NCBI RefSeq assembly: GCF_964340395.1 | Contig: NC_135565.1 | Location: 14,647,209-14,709,208, forward strand | From: Glandiceps talaboti | Taxonomy: Eukaryota; Hemichordata; Enteropneusta; Spengelidae | Reading direction: 5' to 3' | Length of the DNA stretch: 62,000 bases | In this document: positions 24,288 to 60,300 of the stretch, piece by piece | How the letters are laid out: the number at the start of each line of letters is the position of its first letter | How positions within the stretch are numbered: the first letter of the stretch is position 1 | Program-made: the position numbers and the translations under genes | Notes under the pieces: generated by a model | The model's database searches: none | Told to the model about the DNA's origin: nothing | The model's input: the letters and a program-made list of their open reading frames with translations, nothing else

Positions 24288-25026
24288 ATATGTCGTCTAA
24301 TTTTGTATTATTTTTGTGATTTTGGCATTCAGTAGCAGCCATATCGGTTAGAGTTAGGGTTAGGGTTAGGGTTAGGATTAGGGTACTGTACTATCAGACC
24401 ACAGCAATAAATCACAGCTGATATCGTAACCATGCAAGTAATTAATTGTTAGTTGTGATATTGCGATAGAAGTTTGCAAATAATTATGGCTAATCTATGC
24501 AAATGCGGGAAATTCAAACTGCTGTACAGAGCACTAGCTTCTGGGTCTTGTTTTCAGCATTTTTTCTGTGCTCCGAGAAACACACAGGTCATGTATCATG
24601 TACAAATTGTTTGTGAATGTCGTAGGATGGTAACTTGATACACAAATTAGTTGAAATCAGTCTGTTTGTTTCATAGAATGAAAAAACCTTTCCAAATGAG
24701 ACAAAGTCCCCTGCAAACAGCTGCTTAGATTGTGTGTCATTCAGGATTATTCAAATATGTGGCATTTGCATGTGAAAAACCCAGATATAGGGAATGTTTA
24801 TATTTTGGTGATTACTTGCCAGTGAGTCATCAAACATCTATCGCAATATCACAACTGACAATTAATTACGTGCATGGTTACGATATCAGCTATGATTTAT
24901 TGCTGTGGTCTGATAGTACAGTACCCTAATCCTAATCCTAACCCTAACCCTAACCCTAACTCTAACCGATATGGCTGCTACTGAATGCCAAAATCACAAA
25001 AATAATACAAAATTAGACGACATATT
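24288..25026. mobile_element. Foldback element with telomere-like repeats in its arms
   Basis: Left arm 24288-24476 and right arm 24831-25026 are inverted copies with about 95% identity or better. Each arm carries tatgtcgtctaattttgtat, cagtagcagccatatcggtt, then four to six TTAGGG-type repeats, then gtactgtactatcagaccac. The interior of about 350 bp is unique and non-coding. The arms' outer ends share aatatgtcgtc. Confidence 0.92.
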
Positions 25027-25624
25027 GAGTCAAAGTAAAATGCTATCCTCCCCATATCCAATTTTCTGAAATTTAACCCTCCCCGAGAACCAGTTTCTAA
25101 AAAATGTCCCCATAATCCCCCCCCCGTGTAATTACTGAAGGCTCCCTTACTAAAGGTAAAGATATGGGAAGGTAAAAATGACTTATCTTTGACATTATAT
25201 TAACCTCTATTAATAAACCCCAAATTTTTCAAGTTACACTTGATTATTTTCATTTTATTTTGAATGAACAATGTGTTTCCGTTTCTTGAACAATATAACA
25301 GCAAGCGTGTACTATTTGTATTTTGGGGAACATACTATATTGAAAGGAAGAAAGGCGAGACTGGGTATATCCTACTTGCATTTTTTTCATGTTTAGAGGA
25401 GCCGGAAACTTCATTTTCACCAACTCTGCATACATGTATCGCACGCCATCTTTGAAATGTAGTCGTATAAATGGGTAAATGTGTCCCAGAAACGGCCTTA
25501 CGTACACAAGGCGTGACACATCGTATATATAGGAAGTAAACAACGTTGTCTAGTTTCACACCCGTTAAAAAATCAATACTAACGGTATCCGTCAACTTTC
25601 GGTATTTGGTACGTACATATTTGG

Positions 25625-26200
25625 TGTTAACATATTCTTTTGACATTTCACGGTGTAAACGATTATAACGGTGTTGTATTCTAAGAGGTCAATATGGATA
25701 AACTATCATTTCATATTTATCTGATCTGAGAGAGGTGCACTTACTCTATTGAAATTGAAACTTATTTATTGGAGAAAAAATGATTTGCTGTCCAATTACA
25801 ATGGATCGTATTCTAAACGTTCATGACGCTAATTCCTATGAATATCTGTTATGTATATACGAGGTTGAGTCTCGTAGTGTCATATATTCTCGCGAGGGTT
25901 ACCAAGGCGACGTGTCCGCCTTGCGCACAATTCAATTAATTTTTTATATCCAAATCCCACCTGGATAGGCTCACTCTTGTTTTTTGTCGGCTTCGTTCAA
26001 AATACATCGTTAGACGTGTAATTACTGAATCTCCCTGCACCATCTTTATCGTTTGAATACCAGAAAATCTTCAATTCTGATGACAGAGGTATGTATCTAA
26101 CAGCGGTCTTTTAATAGTTTGAAATTCATATATATATTTTCGCTTACATTATACTATAGTAAATTTCAAAAATACCTTGCAGCTTTAACTGGTTGACACA
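25625..26200. repeat. Segmental duplication, copy 2
   Basis: This is the second copy of the block at 22965-23460, direct, about 2.66 kb downstream. The two copies flank the microsatellite and the foldback element. Divergence (scattered substitutions and indels) shows the duplication is not recent. Confidence 0.9.
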
Positions 26201-26754
26201 ATTAAGATCCCATTTCTTTACTACATGTATTCTAAATAAAATAAACGATCTAAATGTATTACTGTATTGCAACTCATGCATACAATCGGGCGCCAGTGTT
26301 TTCTTAGTATCAAACACCTGATGAAGGGTGCGTAAAAATGTCTTTTTTGTTCATTTGGTGTCTGTATGTAGTCAAGTCAAAACAAGGTTTGATTCGGACA
26401 TAATTGCAATAGAAATTATTTTTTAGTGTATCTAACCTTTCAATAGGAATAGTTGTACAATCGTACAGTGAGTCAGAATTAATTCCTCCTACCCATAGAC
26501 ATGTTACTTACATAGGTTTTTGAACAAATGATATTTCATGAATATTATTTTTTCACTAAGTATGCTAATTAAGAAAGGACATGTTTCATCATGTTCCGCC
26601 ACTTAGAGTTTTCTAGACTTTTGATATGTTATTCAGCTTAAAATTCTTATCAACATGAGCTAAAAATTATTTCTGTTGCAATTTTGTCGAGGTTCGGCCT
26701 AAATTTTAGCTAGATTAATTGGTCATGCGCATGTGCAGTTCATTTCACTAGTAG

Positions 26755-26880
26755 ACAAAATGTAGCAAGAAACTGAACTCATTCAATCTTGCTATCTTAA
26801 AGTGTAGAATGACCAGTTTGTTATTGGTTTCTGCGTGGAACAGAAAAGCTGAACGGTGTTTTGAAATTGACTGTATATGT
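26755..26880. mobile_element. Dispersed hairpin-end repeat, family copy 2 (partial)
   Basis: Contains aaaatgtagcaagaaactg, attcaatcttgctatctta, ttggtttctgcgtggaacag, and gaacggtgttttgaaattga, matching one end of the element at 58497-58835. A CA/CATA microsatellite follows at 26942-27034. Confidence 0.65.
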
Positions 26881-26939
26881 GTGCCTAACATCTCAAGATC
26901 GGCGAATTATTATTGTCACTGTTACGAGAAGTGAAAGCG

Positions 26940-26998
<59 letters not shown>

Positions 26999-27448
26999 TA
27001 CATACATACATACATACATACATACATACATACATGTTATTATTTGGGATTATATCGGCCGTATGTAAGTCATTTCAAAAGACCTTGAACAAACCATTCA
27101 ATCATCTAAACAATTGTAATGCCAGTAAGATGTGGATTGTGGGTGAATGTATTAATTATATTTCTAGTCACACCGCGGACTGCGCATGCCTGATATATTA
27201 ATTACATTATCATAACACTTTGTTTAAGTTAACGTTTTTTGATCTGCTTGAGCTGAGATGGCACTAATCATACCATATATCGATGTGGTCTGCTATCAAT
27301 AATCCTTGGAAACAACACGAGAATTAACGTAACAGATGTCGACTCACTGCTTGCTCTTACTCCAGCTAAATGAAGAAACTCCCCAGGCTTACATGGGTTC
27401 TCGTTGTGTATTCAATCAACTTTAGAATACATGAAATTATGTCTATAT

Positions 27449-27702
27449 TATGTATGTATGTATGTATGTATGTATGTATGTATGTATGTATGTATGTATG
27501 TATGTATGTATGCATGCAAGTATGTATGTACGTACGTATGTATGTATGTATGTATGTATGTATGTATGTATGTATGTATGTATGTATGTACACGTACGTA
27601 CGTACGTATGTATGTATGTATGTACGTACGTACGTACGTACGTACGTACGTATGTATGTATGTATGTATGTATGTATGTATGTATGTATGTATGTATGTA
27701 TG
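27449..27702. repeat. (TATG)n/(TACG)n microsatellite
   Basis: Tetranucleotide tract with TATG and TACG phases. Open frames across it are artefacts. Confidence 0.98.
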
Positions 27703-29020
<1,318 letters not shown>

Positions 29021-29334
29021 GCTGGTTATTTTCCGGTTGCGCTTGACGTCAGAAATGCTGGACCTGCTGCCGCACTACTAATAAATTGTGCCATATGGAT
29101 GACGATTGTGGTATTTATTTTGGATTGCTAGTTTATACAGTTCTTATTTATTTTGTATTGTTAGTTTTTCACTGTATTAATGTTGTTTTATTCTCAAAAC
29201 AATATACAGTGTTGTGTTTAGTCATTTGAGTTGTATGTTAATACTGGAACATATGGAAATAGTGCACTGGAAGAAAATAAATCGTATTATCTCAGCATGT
29301 GCACAGGTTGTTGCTGGGATCGGGTTCACTGAGT

Positions 29335-29375
<41 letters not shown>

Positions 29376-29992
29376 TGTTTCATGAAGCAACCAAACACAT
29401 CTTCGCTTCTAACAATTATTAAAATTTGAATAAATTTTCATGTTATTTCGTGAAATGAAGATGCGAACAACTTACCGAAATGTGAGGCTTGCTTTTCATC
29501 GAATAAAATGGACGTCTTAAAATGAAATAAAATAAAATATGCAATACACTCTACAGCGTAAACAGCTATACAAATTCAATGATTTTTTTCTTTTGCGGCG
29601 ATATTCTTGTAAATGCATTGTTATACAAAACCACGAAAAACACAGATGCGTTTGCTTGCTTGTGGTAAGTAGGAATTACAAAAGGTTCACGAAAAGACAT
29701 ACACATGTAATTAGTGCCCGTAACTTATGCAAGTATAAACACACAGAAGCCATGACTTTACTAATAGAACTCTACACATTATAACATTGAGTCCGACTGC
29801 TAATGTTACATAATTTGTAACTTCCACATGTATAAACAAACCCTGAAAAAGCATTGCGTGAACGTACATCAAAGGCCCCCACTAATATTGTTTTTACCTA
29901 GTTTTGTCTTTGCGTGATGTCCTCCTTCCCTGGCTCATTTCATTCAATCAACCGCGCTGATATATCATTTTCCTCTGTGTAACATTACCAGA

Positions 29993-50522
<20,530 letters not shown>

Positions 50523-50584
50523 CAGATCTAGAAATGATCATGTCCACATAAACAAACTCGAATAGTTACCGTTGAAATTCGTCC

Positions 50585-50945
50585 ACGCAACGCAACGCAA
50601 CGCAACGCAACACAACTTGTCATGTGATGTAGCAGCGCAGCACAACACAAAGCAACTTAACATAACACAAACCAAGCAACACAACATAGCACAACGTCAC
50701 ATGACGTAGCACAGCACAGCACAAAACAACACACTACAACGCAACGCAACACAACACGACACGACACGACAAGACACGGCACGGCACGGCACGGCACACC
50801 TCACCCCAACGCACCACAGCACAACACACCTCAACAGAACAGAACAGAACACAACACGACACAACACAACAAAACACAAAACAACTCAACACAGCACATC
50901 ACAACACAGCACAACATAATATAACATGAAACATAACATAACATA
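50585..50945. repeat. Degenerate CAACA/CAACG pentamer tract in CMAH 3' region
   Basis: Sequences such as acgcaacgcaacgcaacaca and gacacgacacggcacggcac drift through about 360 bp, starting about 60 bases after the CMAH stop. If the 3'UTR is this long the tract is transcribed. I found no AATAAA between the stop and the tract. Confidence 0.9.
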
Positions 50946-51745
50946 TCGGAGAGCACAATTTTTTAAAAGCTACAATATTATTAATAATGGCAATAATCAA
51001 TACGTATCGGAGAATGGCATATAAACTTTTACTTGTGAATAATTCCTGCGCTCAAATTTCTTTTAGAACAATAATGTTATTTAAATTGGTACAGACAGGG
51101 TTTGTTAGTTTTCCCTGAAGGAAAGCACTGACATAAACCCTCCATTAAACTATTCGAGTATAATGGTAATATCCATGCATACCTTCGTTTGTAGAGATTT
51201 CCTTGATATTTATTATACATATAACAAATTACGTCATTGGTCGTTTATGAGGTATATCTTATATAAGGTTTGAATTCATTCCTTAGCTAGTAATGGTTGA
51301 GTATCAGTAAGTAGTGTACCACGAGTACATTTTAGAAATTGTGCTCGAAAACGGAATTTGACGACCTGTCAGTACTAAAACAGGATCAAGCTGAAGTTAT
51401 CCATCAGCTATTTTACTGGGTTTTCTTTTGAGATTGTAATGCTGGCCATTGTGTTACATTTCAATGAGATTTTATCAAATATTGTTGGGACATATTGAAG
51501 GTTGTACTTTAACTCAACGCAGACAGACGTGTATAGAAGAAAACCTATTCGTTTAATTTAATAATTCCTAGAGTAAACATATCGTCTTAAACGTCTACTC
51601 ATTATTCCTTTATTTATAAACTAATTAATGCGCCAGACGTTTTTATAGAAGTGGTGGTTCTGCCATAAATAACATCATTCATGAAAATAATTAACGCAAA
51701 TAATGCTCTATAAATTGGTCAGCGTAGAGGTTTATGAAACCACTA

Positions 51746-51799
<54 letters not shown>

Positions 51800-51817
51800 C
51801 ATATATTATATATATAA

Positions 51818-51915
<98 letters not shown>

Positions 51916-52667
51916 TACAACAATACTTTTTAAGGATGGGTTTATTATTCGGTTAAAATTTAACAACAAAAATAGTTTTAAAAGGTAATTGTACGAGTAC
52001 ATGATGATACTTTCAAATCGTGATTGTACTTTAACGGTATAAATGACTTAGAAATGACAGTTAATGTCAGGAGGAAACTTTGGACCACGTGTTCGATTAA
52101 ATTTCCCGAATTTCAGCAATGAAGGATTATTTCGATAATTTTCGCTCGTAGAGTTTACATCTGACTAACATTGGCGTTGTGTTTTTTCTAAGCCTGCCGT
52201 AGAGGGCATATATTTTTTTTTAGATTCCGCCTCAATGAAGTATAGGCTTGCTTTTAAAAATTGGTCATGAGAAACATACTGCCATCCTTGCAATCTTGCC
52301 AGGGCTTTGGCCCCAATTAGAGTAGTAAGATATGGTTTAAACATTCGGCTAACGACAACCCAAAGTCGAACATCAGATAAAAGTTGCACGCATATTGTTG
52401 ATTTGTCACATACGATATTCATACTCTTTTCCTGCCCCCACTTAAACAGTCGAAGCTGTTCGTCGTGAAAAGCGCCCACACCGAGGAATCTTTCAGTTTA
52501 CGACGTCGGGGAATGCACGCACGTGAGAAACGGATAGTCAAATACTATAAAACTGAACAAATAAATTGCAACTATGGTCCGTATCATTAATGACTGCCAC
52601 ATTCATCTCCCAGAGAGCGCAGGAACCATATAAACCAACCAAACAACAAACAGATACCTAGACAGGC

Positions 52668-52724
<57 letters not shown>

Positions 52725-52935
52725 CATGTACACTGCCCTCTAGTTACTTTGCTTTAGTAACGTTGTAACATTCCAGTGTTTACGGTGTCAGACTCGACTA
52801 GCATTATGCTATTTTTCTGACTCCCATTACCAAATTATCAACCTGTATTTACTTTATTGTGCGAACTGTAAAAAAATCTTATATATGGTAATAAACAAAT
52901 CTTACTTCTTACTTCTTACTTACACACACACACAC

Positions 52936-52983
<48 letters not shown>

Positions 52984-55420
52984 TACTGTATATGATTTAA
53001 TGAAAATACATTAAATGCATGTACATGAGTAAGGGCTGAGCACTAATAGTGCAATGTAGGATAAAAACTAAATTTGTTTTACTTTGGGGTGCGGGAATTT
53101 GAGCCATTTTAGTTCTCAAAAAGATCTAGAGCCCACGACCCCTCCCCCTATTTTTCTCACTACATACTGGCTTTGTATTCATATTACTAAATACTACTAC
53201 ATACTGATTCGAAATTGTTTGCACTATCTGAAACATCTTCAATGTGGGCCAATTTAAGTAGAAGGGGGTGGGGTCTGAGGCCTAACTAAAAGAATTTAGT
53301 TTTTTAAAAATACTTTTGATAATTATTGATCTCACCCCTACCTACCTTCCATTACATATTCTTGTATGCAAATAAATCAACCAACTAACCAACTATAACC
53401 TGCAATAGCATTTTACCCCATGCTACAGGGTCAAAATTGAACAAGAATGTATACCCATTTTCACGCGTTTCGATAGTAGTGCATGTGAAGCGAGTGGAGT
53501 CAACTTATTTCTCTTTGTAGAAACCAATACAAATCCCATACATATTGAGTCAAATAAGGTATGTTTATTTTCCCGTTCCTTCGTTTGCTTGTTTTAACCA
53601 CGGCTCTTGGAATCCCTTTAATCCAAACATTGTATAATATATATGGCATTGTGTTATCTTGTTTCTATGGTTACTTCTACATACACAATAACATTTGGGG
53701 GTATTTTATGCATTGAGCTATTTTATTTTATTTCATTTTATATTACAATCCATAAAGACACCAGGAAACCCATTAAGATGTCGAAATGAAAATAAATGCC
53801 ACCATTAACCCCCTGTGGATAACACTAGGTCTCATAACATATCAGATTTGCTAAATCATAGGCTTTTATTCATCACGTTCGTTCTATTCTTCTTTAGTTG
53901 AAAGGCGTATTGTCTATCGATGACATTTTAGGACAAAGTCTGTATAGATGATCTATTTAATTTATATCCTGAAAAAGTTCAGGTCACAGGTATATATTCT
54001 ATTTTAATTCACTGTCCATGGAAGTGGTTATAATTTAATTTTTAAATGTTAATTTGGTATATATTGAACTGTCATACTGCGCCTAGTGATAGGGCAGTGC
54101 AATATAGTTACTTTGGAACGGTAAAATTGGAAATGAATGACCAACAAAACAACATCAGTACTAGTAGTAACGGATCGAAACGATTCGTTTCCAATTTACC
54201 GTTTACTTGATTTTATTTCATTATATTCATTTGCCTACCCATTCTTGTTGTTACTTTTGCAATATGAAACACCATTTGGCTGTTGCTATCGATGTGGTCT
54301 TGTGGCAGATATGTATATTTTTCCTTGACTATATATGGGTGAGTTTCTGTGTCAATGTATACTACCAAATGGAAGAGGTTTAATTAAAATTATATTTAAA
54401 ATTGTGTGCCGTTAAGAGTCATTACACGCTGAGTGATGTTAATCAGTAAATAAATGGTCCAACATGAATGTCGCCCGTTTAAGTGATTTTTAAATCTATC
54501 CGTCTGCCCACCCATCCATTCATCCATCGGGCCCATTTGGAACAATGGCTCACTATTTTTGTGTATAGTAAAACACTTTTGTCGCCATTTTCATCAAACG
54601 CAATCAGTTATCAATGTTTGTCTGTTTTTACCAATAACGAAAATATCTTTTCTCCACTAAATTTTACTAAAATACTCTACACTATTATAGTAATACATCC
54701 CATGTTGTTCCTTCCCTACAGACTGTACGTAACTAGTCACCATTTAAGAACATTTGTACCAGATAACTATAGAGAGTAGACACTGATAGTGTATCACATA
54801 GACTAAATTAGACTTGGTTAAGTCTCTGGGCTTTTTTTCACAATTTGAAAAAAATCCACACAATTTTATTCATTGTGTTTTCTTGTGTGTGTGAGGGATT
54901 GCGAACAGACTAATGAACACTAGTAAATGGGGGGGGGGGGGACGACGAGAGAAAGTAGACCACATTTTCCTTCTTAAAAATTGAAATGAATAACAATTAA
55001 AAACATTTGAAGATATGAGACAAAAAGAATATCTCAAGGGACTGGTGCCTTCAAATAATGACAGTTCTTGATTGATCAACAACTTCGGAATTTTTGTGTG
55101 TACTGTCAGCGGTACTAATAGCCAACCATCAGCGGTATACAAGTGCACTTCACTGTACCACTGCATACAGTACATCCACTGCTGGTACATCGTTTGTAAT
55201 ATACTGAGGAAGGCTGGGTCACTTAAAAAGATATACCGACGTAGAACCTAGAAGAGTAACAATGAATTTACACCGTAGTACAATGTAGTTTGATGCTCAT
55301 GGGAAATTTGCGTGTGTATGCAGAATATCTCATTCGAACAAATCATACAGACAGCGTTTGGGTCATCAGGTTGGGACAAAAAGTGTATGTGTTACAACAA
55401 TAACATTTAATCAGGCTGAG
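50946..55420. other. Intergenic, no convincing gene
   Basis: A (TA)n tract covers 51749-51912, and (CAGA)n tracts 52669-52720 and 52940-52981. A 104-codon minus-strand frame at 52479-52165 has protein-like composition (segments GQEKSMNIVCDKSTICVQLL and LIGAKALARLQGWQYVSHDQ) but no recognised domain, no ATG start and no exon partners, so it may be a relic. The rest shows nothing. Confidence 0.45.
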
Positions 55421-55421
55421 C

Positions 55422-55443
55422 TTTATTTGATATTAGCTTTATT
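55422..55443 (-). terminator. Candidate polyadenylation signals of the lectin gene
   Basis: Two AATAAA hexamers on the minus strand, at 55427-55422 and 55443-55438, lie about 300 bases beyond the stop at 55747. Confidence 0.45.
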
Positions 55444-55746
55444 CATATCAATGTTAAATCACCAGTACCAATGGCGCATAGCTAGACTTTAACATCTATC
55501 TGTATTGCTTGTTGATGACTGCTTATGAGAACTACGAATATCGCTTTGGGAAAAATCAAATGAACTACACAAAGAGGACTTTGTAATTAAGTTTAAATAC
55601 ATTTAGAAATGATGGAAGACTTTCACACAGAGTAAAGAAACGCAACAACTTATCCATAGATGTCCACTCACTGTTAGGACGATTTCAACGCGTTGCTCAA
55701 ATCTACAGTACTAGTCTCTACGACATCATTTGCGACATAATACATT

Positions 55747-56802
55747 TTACGGCTCCATTTCACAAACTGGCCGCATAGTGGTAAGATCACAGTCCATATC
55801 TTTCCATTTACCAGCTTTATCCTTTGCCATAATAACACAATTCTGAACCTTGTCGTCAATACTTGGTTCATTGGTATTCCATGGGTTAGCGATATTAATG
55901 GCGGACAGGTCAAGGATGGAGCCATCCAACCACTTGAATATTCCCTCCGTTCCACTGTCCGTTAAACCTAACGAAGAACACCAATAAACCACAGTCACGT
56001 AAGAAAATCATAAATCGAACAGAGTGTCTGCAAGCTATACATGGCCGAACTCACGATCAACTCCGTTCTGTTAGTAGAAACTATGGATTGAATAAACATA
56101 TGCTTACCAAGCCATACATTGACACTTTCACCGACTACAAACTTGTCATAGATGAACGCATTTTCCTCGGGGCTGTCAATTTTGAGAAAGTAATTCTTGC
56201 CGCTAGGATGCAGAGAAAAACAGAAGTAAGATTTCTTAACTGTTCATACCCTCTATTAAACATGTAAAACTAGTATTTTCAATGGTGGCAAAGTGTGTAT
56301 AACGTAGTCGTGTTATAGTACTGTCACTGGTATAAGATTGGTAATATAATGCTGTAACATCTAGTGACGGGGAGATGTATTTGAATCTTTGAAAGGAAAA
56401 GAAGCACTGATTACGTACGATCAATGATACTGATATTGAATATTATTCCGTCAGGTAAAATTTACAATTATGTTCAATTCGATATTCATTCAGTTATATG
56501 TCCTCTTTTCTACGTAAACAACCGAACACATTTGTATTTGTTATTACTAATATACAACTTACGTTTGATCACAAATGGCACTAGCATCATCAAAATTGCT
56601 CCCCTTCGCATAGAAATAGTAGCAATGGCCGTTGAATTGTACCCATCCTGCAAAACAGTTTATGTAGCAAATTACTACCAAATCCGAATGACTAAAGTGT
56701 TTCAATTGGGCGACACGGTAATTTGACGTCGCACACTCAAAAACTTCTATACATACATACATACATACATACATACATACATACATACATACATACATAC
56801 AT

Positions 56803-56833
<31 letters not shown>

Positions 56834-57339
56834 TTTGTTACAAATTACATAAAACAAAAGATAAAAGCCTCACGGTGTGAAACTAGCGTAGGAAAAAGCT
56901 TCATAGGGTGATATAAAATGATACATTTGATCTCACTTTGACCACAAATCCACAGCACAGTCGGATGAAGTAAACAAGATTCAAACACAGAAGTGTTTAT
57001 TTGTGTTCACTGTCAGATACAATATCACACTTCATGTGCATGTGTGCTCTCAATGCCTGTATATCGTTTGTGTAAACTAAAACATCGTGTGAGATGGCAA
57101 AGACAAAAACCGCCTAATTCAAACTGTTCAGATTTTCTGATTTTGTAGTAGAAATAAATAAATTACTCAAATCTTCAGTGTTGTTTACCCAGTACAGTAT
57201 ATACATTATGTAACAGAGGCAAGATGACAGATATGTAATGTATAGTATACATATTTCTCGTGATCTTTATTTGTATGTATGTATGTATGTATGTATGTAT
57301 GTATGTATGTATGTATGTATGTATGTATGTATGTGTGTG

Positions 57340-57371
<32 letters not shown>

Positions 57372-60300
57372 TGTATGTATGTATGTATGTATGTATGTAT
57401 TTGACATCGTAGATGTTAACTTGTCGTTGCTGTTCATGTTGAGGGGTAATATGATCATTGATAGGAATGAATGACGTGTAACACACAACTATTTCAAGTG
57501 ATGCTTACGGGGCTGAATTTCTAGGTAGTTTTAGACAGCTTTCTAGTTTCTCATAACATTTCGAGATTGTGCCAAAAACTGGATTGTTTACTACTGCGAC
57601 TGTAGTTAGGACAAAGACATCGTCAATCCAAGAACGGAGGGTAAGATTAAACAGACGAATATATTGACGTTTAGACATCACATTGTACGACGAAGATGAT
57701 AGTGATTGTAAAAATAGCTTACCGTAAGGACAAATCGAATTTGGTAGCGGCCCTACAGGACGAGAGACAAACATATGAATGAGATAAGGTTATATAGTGT
57801 GTACATAAGAGATGTAATTCAATCTGACATAATGAGTTACATGTTTGTATGTACAGTGTCAACGATTCAAATTAATTTACGTGACACACAAGAAGTAATA
57901 TTCTGGTCAATGAAGATTTACATGGTTCCATTTGTTAACAACTTTCTTTTCAATTATAATAATGTAATACCCAACCGAAATCAGAATTTAGTAACCTCGG
58001 CATGTGGCATGTGCGATGTATTAGAGTAGAGGGCGTTTATGTTTTTTGTAGATTTAAAAAAAATCAAACATGTTTAGGCCAAATAAAATGACATACAAAT
58101 ATGGAGGGGGGAAGGGGTGGTTATATAATGGCTCAAATCCCCATCCCCACATAACCGGACATGAGTAAAATGTAGGCTATTGGATTGTCTCGGCTAGTGA
58201 CGTTTTGTGTAGCGATGTCACCTATCTCACGGAATAACTATTCTTAGACTATTCAATGGCTTAGGACACATACATGAGAACCAGTATTTCAACTTCTTGC
58301 AAATGCTAAAATTACCTCTAGAGTTCACAGATATGCTTATACGATATATTAAACTTACCCAGTTCACATATATAGTTGTACAATTTATTACAGCTCACAT
58401 CGTCCCAGTAGAAATCTGTGTCGTACGACAATGCTGTAAAGAAACACGACACAGCGGATTTCAAAATACCGCTCAGCAGCTCAGTTTGATACTACCACGC
58501 AGAAACCAATGAGAAACTACACATGCTACACTTTGAGATAGCAAGATTGAATGAATGCAGGTTCTTGCAACATTTTGTCTAATTTAAATCAACTGATGTG
58601 TCACTATGAAGACATCAAATACCAACGTCAAAACATTGGCGTCGGCGTGTCTGCATGTTGTTGCAGTATGTTCGTTTAAATGGATTATTTCATTCAGACT
58701 AAATGTAGCTGCAATTAATTACGATCTTGCTATTAAAGTCAATGTAGCACGTGCATTTCCCTATTGATTTCTGCGTGGTTGTATCAAACAGAGCCACTCA
58801 ACGGTATTTTGAAATCGGCCGTATATTATTCATGCATGAGACAGGTTGAATAAAAAAATATGCAATTCATACTGTGGCCGTTCTACGTCGACGTTCAACG
58901 CGTATCTATGTCACGACAGCGTGTGTCTACGTCATTGGTTCTGCTGTGTTCGAAAAATATGAGTCGAGGTTCAACATTTCCATTATTACCCCCTATTTTT
59001 CTTTGGTGCTACTGGCACTTGTATAATTACATTATTCCCCATATTTTCTTCATTCAACTGGAAAAAACTGATGACCTAAGGGTTTCGACTAGCGACTCGT
59101 AGTGACAAAGCCCCTTTGGTCACTCGTATTTCCTTTGCATGAACGAAGACAAATATTAGGGATTAATATCCAAGTATCAACAAGTAACGCACTTTCAATC
59201 ACATTTCACCAGGTTGTGCAGTTAAAAATATCTAGTATCATTTATCATTTAAAATGCAACCAATATACGACATGTGCTAGCAAGCAGACAGTCAAACAGA
59301 CAAACACAACAATGGACAGACAGAGAACATGCGATGAAATTGCCGATTGATTGATTGATTGATTGATTGATCGATCGATTGATTGAGAAAAGGCCTCCCT
59401 GACAACTATACAGACTGCATACAATCATAGGCCTTCCATCTATACACATCCACCCACCCATCCATCCATCCATCCACCCATCCATCCATCCATCCACCCA
59501 CCCATTCGATTCATTCATCCATATCCACCCGTCCATCTGTCCATCCATCCATCCATCCATCCATCCATCCATCCATCCTTCCATCCATCCATCCAACCGA
59601 CAGGCCAGCCGACCCACCAGTCAGTCGGCCATCTATCCCTGTCGTGTAGTAATTATCGCACCACTCAACAAGAGGATACTAAACAGAAAATATGAACTAA
59701 TTGAAATTGATAAAGTATACTTTCCAACACAATCATAGTCTGATGCTGAGGTGTCGTCATCGGGCTCTCCTTCAGGGAAATAACTGTATGATTCAATACC
59801 AAATACAGTACCGTCCAAAAACTCATAGGTACCCTCTGTGTTTCTTTCATTCAAACCGAAATACCAACTGTTTTTTGATCCGAGTTTTAGGGCTTGCTTT
59901 GTCAAGAATTGCTACACGGAGAGAACATATGAAGGTCAAAACATAGAAATGAGAAATATTGAGAAATTCAGTGCAAAATAATAAGTTTGAACTGAGGTTA
60001 TAGCTTGGTTATATTTGGTTTCCATATTTTCATGTACAAGAAAATGGCATAGCTCGTTTCAATTTACCATTCACAAGCCACTTAAGCTATGCGCCACCAG
60101 CAGACATCAAATGCACACGCCCGTGTGTCTGCATCTAGTTGCAATACCATAAAATGGTTTGTTTAATGATAATCAAAATGTAGCAAGAAATTGCAACCGT
60201 GTTATCTTTAGAGAATATTTGGCTGCTTATTGATTTCTGAATGATTGTATCAAACAGTCGATGGACGGGATCTTGAAACTGGATGTATATATGTAACCAC

